Assembly: GCF_000275845.1 (NCBI RefSeq)
Contig: NW_006766889.1
Span: 1,369,739 to 1,433,738 of the forward strand
Direction of reading: 5' to 3'
DNA: 64,000 nucleotides
Source: Dichomitus squalens LYAD-421 SS1
Lineage: Eukaryota; Basidiomycota; Agaricomycetes; Polyporales; Polyporaceae
The notes beneath the pieces are model-generated. The model searched no databases. It saw only the letters and a program-made list of their open reading frames with translations, and was not told where the DNA came from. The translations under genes and the position numbers were made by a program. Within the stretch, counting starts at the first letter, position 1. Each line of letters opens with the position of its first letter. Shown piece after piece: positions 23,318 through 36,462 of this stretch.

Positions 23318-25311
23318 ATGCCTTTGAACTATTCTAAATGGGACAACCTAGAGGTACGTTGAGTAGTCTTGCTTCGCGTCTTCAGCGCCGACGCCGTTCG
23401 CTGGATGACAGCTTTCGGATGATTCCGACATCGAGGGCCATCCGAATGTAGATCATCGTTCGCTCGTCCGGTACGCTCTCATCAGTTCTCGTTTCGACAA
23501 GGTTGACTGATCAGATCGTGTAGATGGAAGCAACGCGCCATTCACGAGCAGCGCGAAGAGCGCAAGCTCCGCATCGCCCAGCTGAAGGCCGACATCGGAG
23601 TCAATGAAGTCCTCAGGCCCCGCCTTGCCGCTATCGCCCAGGATGTTGACTCGCAAGGTCCCCCGCACTTCTCATCGCTCGTCGAACGGTTCAGGACGAA
23701 TCCTGCTCCCGAAAAGCCACCAACGAATGCTCCGGACCAGAAGACGTATGACGAAATGCTGCTGGCGCTGATGCTGCAGGTGTGGGAGGAGGCGAAGAAG
23801 AAGGGCGTGGGGAAAGACGATCCGAAGCTTGGGGAGGCGTTGGTTGAGGGTTTGAAGACGCACCTCGTGAGGATCGATGAGCACCAGGAGAAGTTGCGGA
23901 AGGAGCTTGCGAAGGAGGAGGCGGAGATGCACAAGAAGATTACGTCTGAGGATATTCATGAAGGATTCGACTCAAAGGTGAGTGTTATTTCCACTGAAAC
24001 ATTGCCTCGTCTGTGGCGTATGCGCCCAAGGTAGCCATCCATTGGTGTGATGCCGACACAACAACAGTATCTGTGCGATGTGGCGAGCTATGCTATTAGG
24101 ACATGTGCGCACATCTAGAGCTGCGGTATGCGATCACTCTAGGCTTCAGACCACAAATAAGCAGAGGCACGCCGAGACTGCGTGACAGGAGAGGAAGCGT
24201 TTTCTCGACCAGGTTCCTGTTGTGAAGTAGACTAGTACTAATATCATAATCGCATGCAGTACGTGCCGCCAAAGCCAGCGCCGCCCCCTGTCAAGAACGC
24301 TATCCAAGACAAGCCAAAGAACACGGTGACGGAGTTCGAGACTCTCAATCCCAAGGGCGTCGCCAGTGCACCCAGCACCAGCTCATCCGGGGCATCATCA
24401 TCAAAAGCCCCCGCAAGAGACGACGACGCCGATGCCGACGAACTGCCCGAGCTCACACCTTCTCTCGAGGGGTTCTCGCGCATCCCTGTCCGCGCGTACG
24501 AGCAGTCATGGGAATTCATTAAAGCGCACCGTGACGTCTACGTCCCCGGCGCGTCCGATGCACTTCTCGTCGCGGCGTTCCGCGCGCAGAGCGACGGGAA
24601 CCCGAAGTGGGCACTTCAGTGCGTGCACCAAAGCCTGCTGCTCCAGTACTGCGAGAAGCTCGGCAAGGATGGCCCTTCTATGTTCTTCCGGAAGTACGTG
24701 CATCATCTCTCGTGTATTCCTTTGTGACAACCAAGCTTACACGTCTGCCGCCACACAGGATGACCTCGGGTGACCCCCGGGCGACGGCGGTATTCGAGAA
24801 GGACGTCCAGGACACGTACGCGCACCTCGTCGAGCGGGTGCGGATATCCAAGGCGGAGGAGGCCGCTGCCGCAAGCGGCGAGCAGATCCAGCTCGTCCCC
24901 GAGAACCCGGACACGCAGATCGGGTTCAACGTCCCGGACGGGCCGCCCCCCGAGCACCTCGAGCTAGAAGGGCCCGGGTTCGAGAACGTGAGCGTCGAGG
25001 ACGTGAGGAAGGCGCTGCAGATGCAGTGGGACGTGTTCTCAGCCTTCGACGAGCGTCTGCAGAAGGCGCTGCGGAGTCAGAGCCTGGACGAGGTGAACAA
25101 GGTGCTGGGTTCGATGAAGGTCGAGGACGCGGAGGAGGTCGTGCGGCTTCTCGACGTCTCTGGCATTCTGAACTTTTCGGAGTCCGGCGTCCGGGACGAG
25201 ACGGGGCGCGGGGAAGCGGATGAGGGCGGGTCTACCGAGGAGGACGGTGAAGGGGATGAGGGGGGTGTCGAGGAGGAAGACGGAAACTCAAAGGTCAGCG
25301 AGGTTGATTGA
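23318..25311 (+). CDS. cdc37: Hsp90 co-chaperone Cdc37
   Basis: Model: join(23318..23353, 23412..23470, 23524..23977, 24260..24693, 24759..25311), 511 aa. Cdc37 recruits protein kinases to Hsp90 in the cytosol. The N-terminus is diagnostic: MPLNYSKWDNLELSDDSDIE, with Ser14 and Ser17 at the CK2-phosphorylated positions, then RWKQRAIHEQREERK starting the kinase-binding coiled-coil domain. The central Hsp90-binding domain includes FSRIPVRAYEQSWEFI, WALQCVHQSLLLQYCEKLG and GPSMFFRKM. The C-terminal domain (residues about 380-475, MQWDVFSAFDERLQKAL onward) ends in an acidic Glu/Gly-rich tail. Length and architecture match other basidiomycete Cdc37 proteins. The 282 bp intron before exon 4 is longer than the others. 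An intact essential gene. Confidence 0.96.
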
Positions 25312-26769
25312 GCTCGTTGGACAGATCCAATGTGGTTTCGTAGGCACGAGAAGTGAAGTCATGCACGGATGGTAGTTTGTATGATATTGCTGTGAACTTG
25401 CTGACTAGTACTATCAGGCACGCACGGATCTACATATGTGCAGTCAAGTGCCGTTTGAGAAGGATTACGACAAGGCTCAGATGAACTCAGTTTCCTGGTC
25501 ACGCGGCGGAACGTCGCCGCACGCATCTAAGATGTTGCTCAGCGATAGATAACGCCGCAGGGCTATGACAAGCGAACTGTTCATCACAATGGACGCAGCT
25601 GATGAGGCAAACTGGGCCATCATACCTCAGAAAGTCCATGGATTTACGGACTGAGGAGTGATTGCACGAGAAGATATTCCGTGTCATGACCTAACTCCGC
25701 AGCGAGGGGTTCACCATCTCTTCCACCTATAGGGATGACTTTCTGGGACATCTGCAAGCCACCGATCACTAGTCAATGAAAACGACAATCAGTGGAACAG
25801 GAAGGTCTGTGGTCTCCGCGACGATTGAGTGGACAGACGAGGCTGCGCGAGCCAGGCACCGGGTCTGGTATACCCGATCTGAATGTGACCGGCTAGTGAT
25901 GTGTGGACAGATGGGGTAGCATGTCTGCCGTACGCCCGTCGGTGTGGATGACAGTCGGATGACCACGTGCATGTCAAGCTACTGAACGGGACTGCCAAGG
26001 GCAGGCCCTCGCTCGCCCAGCGGTGTGCCGCGTGAGCACCGAAGTCTGTGCTCGGAGCAGCACATGTTTTTTTCCTGGGGAGGGAGGCTAGCCTGAGACG
26101 AGTGGAGATGCCAAAAGGGTCAAGAGGGTGGGCGAAGCAGGAGTGGGAAGCCCAAGATGGGCTAGTGCAGAACATGGATGATGACGGGATGTCAGTGGAC
26201 GGGGGATATCCGAGGGAAAGGGCGACTCAGTTGATTGAGTAGCAACCTGTAAGCAACCGGATCGCATGAACCTCCCTGCCCGGTTACTTACGTCGAAATG
26301 ACCATACTCGCTGCAATAGGAAGACGCGATAGGCACAGACCGTTGCCCACGGCGCGTGCACCGAGCAGAATCAGTCTGTCTCACCCCCACACTGCTCCCG
26401 CCGGCGCACGACAGTGAAATATAGCGGCCTTTGCTGCCATGCGACTGATCTTCCCTTTCCTCCTGCGCCCTTGCGCCCTTGCGCCCCCTCCCCGCCGCCG
26501 GTCTCGTTGCTGCCCGGGCGATCGTGTCGGTAGGCGGCACCCGTGACTCACGCTACGCTAGACTCGATCGTATCTTCAGGCCGCGCGCAGCCACACCCGC
26601 TCGTGCATCTAGAAGCGTCATACGACCCTAAAACACTCTTCCCCTACACGCTCGAACAGACGTACAACCTCCGAAGTGTTCTCCCTTGAATGTATACCAC
26701 TCCGTTCTAAACCCCAATGACCTTGACACCCTCCACTGACGTCCGTTCTCTCCCTTCATCCTTGTCGCC
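25312..26769. other. intergenic region
   Basis: 1.46 kb between two plus-strand genes. No gene is recognised. The last 350 bp are pyrimidine-rich, typical of a fungal promoter lacking a TATA box. Confidence 0.35.
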
Positions 26770-29700
26770 ATGATTGTCCGTCCTACACCTGGCAAAATCC
26801 AGACTGAACGCATGCAATCTCAGTCTCCCCCTACGCGCCGTCGCGCGAACAGCACCAGCGCGACGCTCGCCCCTAAACAAGCCCAGACGACCAGTCCACC
26901 CCTCCTCCCTCAGTCGCCGCTTCTGCAGCGCTTTGCTGCCCAGCAATCAAAGCCTAGCAATCGCGTCCCTACGACACCCACCAATGCTGACGGGCCCAGC
27001 GACACCCTCACCCGCTCAGGCTCAGGCTCTGGTTCTGGCAAGCGCAAGCTCTTTCGCCTCAAACGTCCCAGCAGCTCGAGTTCCTCCGAGCCACGCTCCG
27101 CCACGCGCGGCCGTTCGTACCAGATGTTGGGCCACCACTATGGCCTAACACTCGGCGCTATGAGCATGAGCGTCCTCGACCCCCCCGCCCCGCCCCCGCC
27201 TCGGCCTCCTCGAAACCCCGCGCGGAGCAACCCCGCGCCACGGCCCTCGTCCTCAGGCGGGCCCGCGCACAAGGCTCCACGGCTGCACGCGGCCGTGGAT
27301 GAGCGGAAGCCGAAAGTATTTGGAGACAGTGCTGCGGACTGGGAGTTTCCGCTACCGGTGAGCATACCCTGCCGTTTACCTGGTCCGCGTCCCGTCCCCC
27401 CCACGACTTCATTCGCGGGAGAAGGGCCCGGGGCCTTTGTCCGGCATAGTTCTGACGTCACATTGTCCATTGTTCGCGTGAAACTGTGCATGCGTAGCGG
27501 GGATCCGAGTTCCCATTGCAGCGGAAGAAGAGCAAAAGCCGCAAGTTCGATCCTTCGCGGATCACACAGGACGAGAGCGCGAAGAGCGATGTGCAGTTCT
27601 CGACCGTGGACCGCACGATTCTTGAGGAGCTGCGCCAGAAGATCCGGGCCAGAGAAGAGCAGTTCGTTACCCGGAGCGGAAGAAAGTACCACGCGTTCTC
27701 TCCGGCAGACGTGCCGTACCCGCGGAGCTACGACAGGCAGATGGTCGACTTGTGAGTGCCAAGCTGCTCGTTGTATGCGTCGGCACCGGAGGCTGACTCT
27801 ATCAAGGGATGTGTGGGATGACTTGTGGCAGCTGCAGCTGGGAGGCAGCATCACGATGCATGTCTTTCATACGCCTCCGGCAAGAGTGTGGGTCTGCTCA
27901 TCCTGGTATTCACACGATGGAAGCGCAACTAACGTCACATCCATCTAGGCTCGATCTAGGATGTGGTACGCTTACTTGACGGCTGGCTTGCCGAATCCAT
28001 TGGGCTGAATGGCGTTTCAGGAACCGGGACGTGGATTCTGAACGCGGCTAGGGAATGGAAGGTACGTCTTTCATGTATGCTTCACGTTGAAAGAAGACAT
28101 CCTTACATCGCGGGCGCATCGTAGGACTCTTACTTCGTCGGTTCGTGACATCTGATTGTATGTAATGGGCCCGTGTTTCTCAACATCTAGCGCAGGTCTG
28201 GACGTGGTGCCTTTACATCCGGACTTACTACAAGTGGGTTGCTTTGACCTGGCGGCACGGATTACGTGGGTACAAGGGAATTTGTGAGTGGTTCGTTTGT
28301 TCCTAGCCGTATACCCCTTCGATCGCCTGCACGTGAGCTACTGCTCCTGGACGCTATAACCTCGGCTTATCACCCGCCCTCCCGCTATTCCTACCCTACA
28401 TGACCCCCGTTACAGTCTGAGGACGAGAACACTCTCCTTCCCTTAGTGTCGAACTCCATGTATGCCGTTGCCCATACCACAAGTCCTTGCCCTCTACCGC
28501 GGTTATCTTTCCGAGCGTTTGAACTAACCGGCATGCCATGCTAGCCTGGAGAGCCTCCCATTTCCGAATGAGGAATTTGACTACGTGTGAGTGTATACCC
28601 AGGACGATCTTTGCACGTGAGATCTGATCTGATTTACGTTGAACCACAGTCGGCTTACTCGCGTCGGTCGCGGCGTGCCCGAGGACAAGGTACGTTACAC
28701 TCGAGATCGGCGATCACTCCACGACGGACTCTGACGCATTCCTTCCGCAGTGGGACGCCTTGTTTGAGGTACGGCACCGAACGCACCACCTACCGCTTTC
28801 CGTCGACCCTGACAGTGCGTTCCGCGATAGGAAATCACACGTGTCATGAAGCCTGGTGGCGCTTTCGAAGTTCGTCTACCTTCCTTTTGCGTAACCAATG
28901 TATTAGGCGATCTGACATGTCGAGCAGATGTGGGAGGAAGACCTGCACTTTCCGGGCCACCGGGGTGGTGAGAGCGTCCACATAGTCGAGTCTCCAGGAC
29001 CGATGCATCCTCCGACCCCGCCCCACACGGACTCGTCGCACTCGTCTGAGCAGGAGAGGTTGCATCATCCCACGTCGTTTGCATTACGATCGCAGCGTTC
29101 ATCGTTAGCCTTTAGCTATTCGTTCGACGACGTCACACGAGTCAACCGTCCCATGTTCGAGGACACCCAACGTCCAATCCATGCTTCACAATCTCCTACT
29201 AATGGTGCCCAGACCTCCATGCTTTTCCGCAGTCTCGACCGGCCTCCGATGAACCCCCATGACCACTCGTTGCTAGAGATCATTTACAACGAGATGCACG
29301 CCGCACGATTCATCAATTTAGAACCAGTATCGATGATCGCGAATCTTCTCCCGCTGCACTTCAGAGGTTGGTAATTCAACATTCAAGCAGAGCGCAGCTG
29401 AACTCGAAGCCTTCCAGATGTTCGAGCGCCGCCTCCCATCATCGTCACGTTCCCACCTCTGCCCGTGCCTCCCGTCTTCGACGACCGATCCGACGGTTCC
29501 CCGGTCACGACACGCCGAAACGTGTTCGACGATCCGTTCGTCGAGGAACCACTTCAGGTGGAGAGTCCTACCGAGTTCGGAACCTTCAGGTTCTCCCAGT
29601 CCCCCGTGTTGCATGCCCGCGACATGGTTGATGGGACCCCTTACGTCGGGATTGACACAGCAAGATACTCCGGCGTCTCTCCGTCCGCTTTTCGACGTAA

Positions 29701-30792
29701 AACTCTTCCGTCGACCACCGAGCAGGCAGCGCATTTTAAGCAGCGGCCTGACAGCCTTCCTATGTCCTCCGACACCCCTATCTCATTAGCCAAGCTGCAA
29801 GGCCATATCGCAGCCGGACGGAACCCGCTCCCGAACAAAACGATCAACTTCGACCCGCGGACGCTTAACCTTCTCCTCACGCTCCGGGTGAACGAGGTGC
29901 TGGGCTGCGCAGAGCCTATGTGGGATTGGGTGGTAGATTTCCAGGAGAACGTCGCGCGTGGTGGGGAGAAGGCGGGTTCCTCAAGCGTGTCAGAACACAT
30001 TGCGCTGCGGCCGCGCCGTCGTCGCCGGCATCCCCAGGAGGATGCGCTAATGAGTCTGACGCGATTGGACTTCGATGCCTTACTGAGACGCTTCGAGCTG
30101 TGAGTCGCTCCTCCCAACCCCCCTCTGCACGTCCGTCTTTTGGCATGCGGTCCCCTGGTGCGCGGTCCTTATCGGTGGGTTGCGTACCATGGGGCCGATT
30201 TGTCAAAGTCGCCACACACCACACCGCCTCGAGAAGTCAGTGCTAACGTTTATTCTTGCCATCTCCGCCTGCTTCCACACGCAGGGACATGAAGGCGCGC
30301 ATGTATCTCGCTCCAGCCCTCGAAGACCGCCTGGGCTGGCCAGCCTATCCTGTCACTCCTACCGAAGAACTCGAGACCTTCGAGGCGATGTGCGCGGCCT
30401 GGGCCGGGTACGAGCACCGTCAAGCCGGCGCGACCATTCGAGGAAGCGCATTCTTCAGGTCCAAACGCAGCCCATCGCCCCCTCCTTTCCCTACGCCCCG
30501 CCACAGCACGACGTCTGATGAGGGCGAAGCGACAGTCCGAGGGCGTAGGGGCCTCCCCACAGCTCATTATGCGTCTCATGCACAAGGCCAGACACATATT
30601 CCAGCAGACCCAATCCGGCCGGCCTTCGACGGGCTGTCGCGACGGCAGAGCGCGCCCGAGAAGCCTGTGAGCCATCTGAGTCGGCCGAGCACGGACACGT
30701 CGTCGTCGTCCCTCCTCTCCGAGCCAGAGCAGGAGCACCCACCCAGCAGCCGGACCGGACGCATCTTCGTCGCCTGGAAGGCGGCGTCGTGA
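26770..30792 (+). CDS. SAM-dependent methyltransferase with long disordered N- and C-terminal regions
   Basis: Model: join(26770..27357, 27522..27751, 27807..27887, 27949..27965, 28021..28061, 28125..28140, 28196..28283, 28545..28586, 28650..28689, 28751..28768, 28831..28869, 28928..29366, 29418..30099, 30285..30792), 942 aa. Residues 1-195 are Ser/Pro-rich and basic. A class I methyltransferase fold follows, with SAM motif I RVLDLGCGTGTWILNAAREW, motif II YFVGLDVVPLHPD, the acidic motif ITWVQGNFLESLPFPNEEFDYV, and post-motif TRVMKPGGAFEMWEEDL. A conserved helical block (LLEIIYNEMHAARFINLEP; NFDPRTLNLLLTLRVNEVLGCAEPMWDWVVDFQ, given here as its limits about 29830-29945) and a disordered tail complete it. 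Similar large proteins are common in Agaricomycetes; the substrate is unknown. The SAM-binding fold is spread over small exons of 17, 41, 16, 42, 40, 18 and 39 nt, each needed for the frame. Confidence 0.88.
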
Positions 30793-33700
30793 TGTCCGCG
30801 GGCGAACGGGAGGGAATCCGCGCCGCGCGGTGTCCCCTTTCGTTCGACTTCCGCGCCGGGGATGCGGCCTGGTCTCTCTGGTGCTGGGGCGCACCATGTA
30901 TGGGGCCGCTGATCACTGCTGCGGTGCCGCAGATTGCGTCCGTGTCGCGCGAGCTGTTCCCAATCCTGGAGCTTCCGTTCCCGCCCGCCTCTCCGCGGAG
31001 GAGAGGCGCCCCTGCTTTCTTCTCTTGGAGTCATCGTCGGAGTGCGAAGGCAAGGCCAAGGAAATCCACACGCTATATCCGGACGCTGCGATGCGTGCCC
31101 CTCCTCACCCGAGCGCCGCCGCCCTGCCCTTGCTTGGCGCTCGACCACGATACCCCCTATCCTGACATGCGCACGGGTTTTCAAGATAGGGAATGCGCGA
31201 AGGACATACAGAAGAAACGCGAACGTCAAAAGCCTTCACAGGGTAGCACCACGACTACAGTCGAGCCGCTTGAACTCGTACCCAGAAGGTTTCTATCCAT
31301 GACTCAGATCGTTCACATCCCGCTCGTCCGTCCGCTTCGCTCAGATGGGGGCCGCATCTGGGTTCAACCCCCAGACGTCCTGCTGCACGAGCGCACCCCA
31401 ATTCGGACCCAGGACCCAGATCCCTTGCAGGCTGTTCGCAAAGGCTCTGTCTGTCTGGGTGCGTGCCTCCCGTCGCCGCGGCTTCTCTGCTTCCCTTCGT
31501 GCTGCTCATGCTCTCATTCGCGGCTTCGGAACTTCGACGATAAGATGCGCGCGATGGGAGGACAGGGGACGTTGGCGCGCTTCTCGGGTTTTCTCATGGC
31601 TGCCGCTACGTCCCACTTTGTCTCCGCCGGATTCCCTCTGCGCTACCACACCTCATATCTGCCGCCTTGCACATGATCACGCCGCTGAGACCAGACCTCG
31701 TTGGTTCACGCCTCTGCTTCACGAATCTCTTCCCACTATCTGCTGTCATTATTATGAATTATTTATTGTACTTGTCCGTCTGTGCTGTTCGCCCAGTACG
31801 TCTGTAGCGCCAGCCGCTGATGTCTCTCTAGCCAATCGTCCGTTCACGTTCGTTGTCGCCGTAACGTGATCTATCCCACATCTATCCCACATCCCCCACC
31901 GGTCCACTATCTATACTTCATCCACCAATGTTCGCAGTCTCCGATTTGTACGCCCAGCAGTCTCTACCCTGTCTATCTGTACGGTGCAATTCCATCACGA
32001 TTTCATGCTCTCGTGCCCCCTCGTACATTTCACCTGCAAGCGACCGACGGACGGCTCTTATATGCCTACGTATCATGTTCTACGACCACCGCCCGCCGAT
32101 CGCCCCGCGTCACCGTCAGCAGAGGGACGCCCAGCACAGTCCCCTTCCGGGATGGCATCTCGGGCACGCCCTCCCGTCGAGGACGGCTAGAAGCCCGCAC
32201 CGGGCGCTTCTCCGCATCGAGTGTTCTCAGCCTGCCCTTCCTGGCCTGCGCTCCCAACCTGCGGCCTCGCTACGTCGTCTGCCAGATATGGCGTCGAGCG
32301 ACCCATATATGGGCAGGAAGGTTCGTCGCAGTGGTTTGTCCCCCGCTTGTGTGGCGCCGCTGTCCACCGTGGCCGCAAAATGTCGGAGAAAGTGAGCCTA
32401 TGGTATGCACGTCCGCGAGGCTATACGTGGGTGGGTGCTCTCGAAGGGGGCACCTGGGCGGTCGGCGATGACGACGCGCGATGTGATGAGACGTAAAGGA
32501 AAGCGCGATCGTCGCGTTCTCGGTTCACATAGACCGGCCGACCGCTGTGCTCGGTATGCTATCTAGGTCGGGTGTAGTTATGGACCGGCATTCTGGCGCT
32601 CTGCTGCGAGGATCGAGGCATGCCGGGTACGATTCTGAAGGGGGTATCGAGGACCGGGGGTGGCGTCTGCCTCCGTGATAGCGTTTGCCGAGCATCCGTG
32701 ATTCGAAGCATTGCTCCATAGCTGTCGTCAGTGCTGACCGATTGCGGCGGACGCGTTTGGGGGCAGGGTGAGGTGAGGCGAGCCTGACAAACCACCCATC
32801 CCGAATTAATGTTGTCAGACGTAGGGAAGCGCCCCCATACTGCCCTCAAACTCGTAAGACCGCCTAGATCTTGCGAATCGTGTGATGATACGGAAGATGT
32901 GCGGGCAGATCGTGTCGCAGTTGCACGCATCGTCGTCGCAGACGTATTGTGCCCAGACGGTCCAGGCCGCTCGATGTGGCCGCGGGTGGTTACTCTCGAG
33001 TTTCGTGCACACAGTGGGCGCGATCGTGCGTAGATCATCGATACCACGAGACGTAGGAAGGTGTGCCGGACGTATCCTTATCGTTGCCGCAACGCGCCTG
33101 ACCCGCCCACGCGCGCTCTAAGTCCGCTGGGCAATAGAGAGATTTATACACGGTCAAGGCAAACACATGCAGCAGCAGAAAGCGAAGAGAAGACTCACGC
33201 ACGAGGTGATCGCTGCAAGGGAGACTTGGTCAGCGCTGGCCACACCAAACACTCGGGTCACGGCCAGACTAGCACTAGGGCCGCACACGGGCTCATTTCA
33301 CCCCGGGTGCACTTCGAAGCCCTTCGATTGACACCTCCCAGATGCCATGCTCTTCCCATGGAAAGGCACAACAGCGGGCGCGGTCGCAACCTCCTTGCGT
33401 CCGTGAACGGGCGTAGAATGCAAACCCTGCGTTATTCGAAATCATATAACGAGTGTAAATCACGTCATGAAATCACCATGATCATTCTCGCCCGCACGTC
33501 CGGAAGTATACTATCTCAGCCTGGACAAACATGCCACTTATTCGGGAGCTATTTCGAATGAGAACACGAGAAGGTGAGCGACCTTAAACTATGCGCTGCC
33601 TGCTTTGGCAGCCACTCGACGGCGAAGAGGACGAGGCGAGCCGCCGGCTGCCGCGGCAAGTACTACCTAATCAGGCACTGAGCGTGAGTTGTGCGCAATG

Positions 33701-36462
33701 ATGACGAGGCGGCAGCCGACGCGGGTGATACATTACAGGCAGTCGCCAGGACGACGGCGACCGCGCCGCGTGGCCCGCTTGACCCCCTTCCAAGTTCCTC
33801 ACGCTCTCCGGCCGCGCGGGGGTGCGATTTGCGCGGACGCGAGCGGGTACACCGAATACGCGTGATGCATGCACAATATTAGGCCACCTGCCATAATCGT
33901 CCCTCGGGAAGATCGATTGGCGGGCGGCTGTTTGGCATGGCAGCAGCAGCAGCAGCACAATGGGATTCGGGTCCTTGGCCACGGGTATTCGTTCGGCGGC
34001 GTGGGCAGCCGTCGTCCCAAGGCGGAAGCGCGGGCCCACTGCCCTCCCACCGCTGCTACTTACTGCTCCCGCTTGGACATGAATTACGCCCGGTGCCCCT
34101 GGGGCCCGGCGGAGGGGAGACTCTGTTATTAGTGCGCGTGTGGCAGCCCTCAGTCGCGATCGAACGAACGGACGGCGACGCGCAAGAGCAGATGTGGGAG
34201 CGTTGTTCAGAGCATGGATAGAACGACGGACAGGGTCCATGCTTCTGACCCACCGCGTGTGTAGCAAGGAGACTGTCGGGACGACGTACCGCCAAGAAAG
34301 GAGATCGCAGAAGACGAAGGCCCCGATAGTTCAAGGAGCCTGCGCGTACTGACTCGGGTGCGGGGAACTGCTGCAGCACAGCTGCAGCCGACACGGATGC
34401 CGCTCGAGGCTAAGAGAGAATACCGGTCAGCGCACGGAGTTCTGCCGTCCGTCCGTCCGTCCGCTTAGTCGGAACGCGCGACGCGATCTACGGCAGCCCT
34501 GCATGCCACGCTCCAGCAGGCCGAGCGGGGAAAGAGGGGAAACGAAGACAGGCGACCGCACGCCGCGCGGCGATGCCTGGGAGTGCCTTTTGCCTGTGTA
34601 AGCAACCAGGATCCCGGCGGCAAACGGACCTATGACGCAATGGCTCACTGAACCGTCCTCGCCGATGCTGCACCGTCCGGATTCTCCAGCGAAGTTGTGC
34701 CTGCGGTAGCCTGCGTGCGGTGAGTCAAGCGAGATATAACGAAGTGCGAAGCGCGGTCACCAGTTCACTGCGGCGAATGGGGAGCCAACCGGAAGAGGCG
34801 TTGACGCGGCATATCTCGTAAGAGAACAGCGCAGAGGAGCTGCAAGCCACGGATATAATGTCGGAGAAGTGTGGGTGGACGAGAGGCGCAGCGACGTAGC
34901 GACTGCGCTACGGTGAGCGAATGCGTTTATATGAAGTCGAGTGAAGGGGGCAAGGACGGGCTCTGAGAAAGCCACACGTGGTTAGTCGTGGATCGTTCTG
35001 GCTCACGCTGAGTGGGTCGCCGTATGCGGACAATTGTCACTGGATATCATCACGATCAGCTCTGTGGATATCCATGGCGATATCGAGCAGGCGGACCTAC
35101 GTAGTACGGCGGATGGGCACCCCGAGAAGCCAGACGCTAGTCTGGGCGGTCGAGCAGCGGCTATGGCGGGTCGGCCGTCGAGTACAGGCGTACAGCGACT
35201 GTAATGCGTGAGAGCCCGGATCAAACAGCGGCCAGATCTGGACGCCAGATGTCAGCACGGAATGTGCGGTACCACCCGTGCTAGCGGTGTGCGCTACAAG
35301 GAGGCTGGCCCTGTTTCGGGGTTCGATGGTCGGTGGTCTGACCCGTCTAGTGACAGCGCAACGGGGCCAAAATCGGGCACGGGGCACTGACGTACTGGGC
35401 ACTTGAGCGGGCGGGGGAGGTTTCGATTTCGGTGTGTCAGCGCGCATATGGTAATTCAGGTGGTCGCGTTCCGACGCTGACAGAAGCAGGGCATCATGCA
35501 GCTGATGTCTGACAGAGTGCATTCCTCCACCCCGAGAGAGGCAGTCCGGGTGCGTGAATCCGCCACATGCCTCCGCCGCAGGTGTGGCATGTGCATCAGG
35601 AGGGGCTGCCCAAGAGCCTCATGCGATGCGTGCGCCGGGACGAGGAGGACTGCTGGGACGTGGGCGGGACATCTGGCACACTGGGGCCCGCCGCCGTGCA
35701 CTCGCCGGAGGAGAAGTTCGGACGCAAATTGGCACAGCGCGCATAAGGAAAGAAAGTTGCCGTATCCGGAACGAAGCAGGGTACGACTGCCGGAACCAAG
35801 TATAGCGCGATTTGATTTGTGATGCCTGTGCTGGGCCAGACACGGCCCTCCGCAGCTGCGCGGTGCCGCCTGCCGGTGCGCGCGAGCTGTGCGCGAACGG
35901 CAGAAAGGCCTTCGCGACGCGCGTGGTGGTGCGCAGAGGGCGCGCGAATGCGCGAGGGGGGTGTGGAGGGCAGGGGAGAGAGGTGAGGGAGGAAGGAGGA
36001 GAGGGACAGAAGAGTGTCGCAAGCGAAAGGATCTGGGCGCATGCCTAATCGGGGGGCAACGAGGTCGATCTTCGGCTAGCTCGGGATGGAAGGAGGCCCG
36101 ATACGGCGATGTTGGTGCTGGATCTGGCTGCTGTGCCTTGCTGCGAGAGTCACGAGCGGGTGGAGAGGGCCGTGCGTGGGACAGGGAAGGAAGGAGGGCT
36201 TGACAGGGAAGCGGGCGGCCAGGACGAGCACTAGGCTTGTCGAAGGCGGTTGGGTGATAAGATAGCGTGAAGTGGCGTGGGAACGTCGGGGTGTGCCGGG
36301 CGGAGGATGGCGTTGTTTGTTTGATGGGTATATATGGGAGGGTGAGCGAAAATGGGAATCTTATTTCCCTCCCAGAGCTGCTCTCCATTTCTGGTACGCG
36401 TCCGAATTGGGGGTGCTCGTCCTCCCAACTCGTCCCGGCCCTGTCTTGCTCTTAACCAGCTC
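30793..36462. other. 5.7 kb gene-poor region upstream of the MADS-box gene
   Basis: Many open frames occur because of high GC, but none shows conserved motifs, consistent splice sites or natural composition; the longer ones (30789-31676 plus, 35456-36388 minus) look like antisense or chance frames. Short simple repeats include a (CAG) run at 33941-33958 and a (CCGT) run at 34445-34463. The interval probably holds the methyltransferase 3' region and an unusually long regulatory region of the MADS-box gene, or an unrecognised non-coding transcript. Confidence 0.4.
36329..36335 (+). promoter_or_regulatory. TATA box of the MADS-box gene
   Basis: TATATAT 128 bp upstream of the ATG, a spacing shared with the glucoamylase, double-psi barrel and CmcJ-like genes here. 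Confidence 0.5.

Noticed and set aside
31350..31380. tRNA B-box-like GGGTTCAACCCCCA
   Set aside because: No matching A-box, acceptor stem or cloverleaf around it.
30789..31676. 295-codon plus-strand frame overlapping the methyltransferase stop
   Set aside because: Starts inside the methyltransferase terminal codons, has irregular Cys/Arg/Pro composition and no recognisable domain.
35456..36388. 310-codon minus-strand open frame upstream of the MADS-box gene
   Set aside because: Composition is Pro/Arg/Ser/His-heavy without any conserved block or splice context; it lies antisense to the promoter and fits a chance frame in GC-rich DNA.
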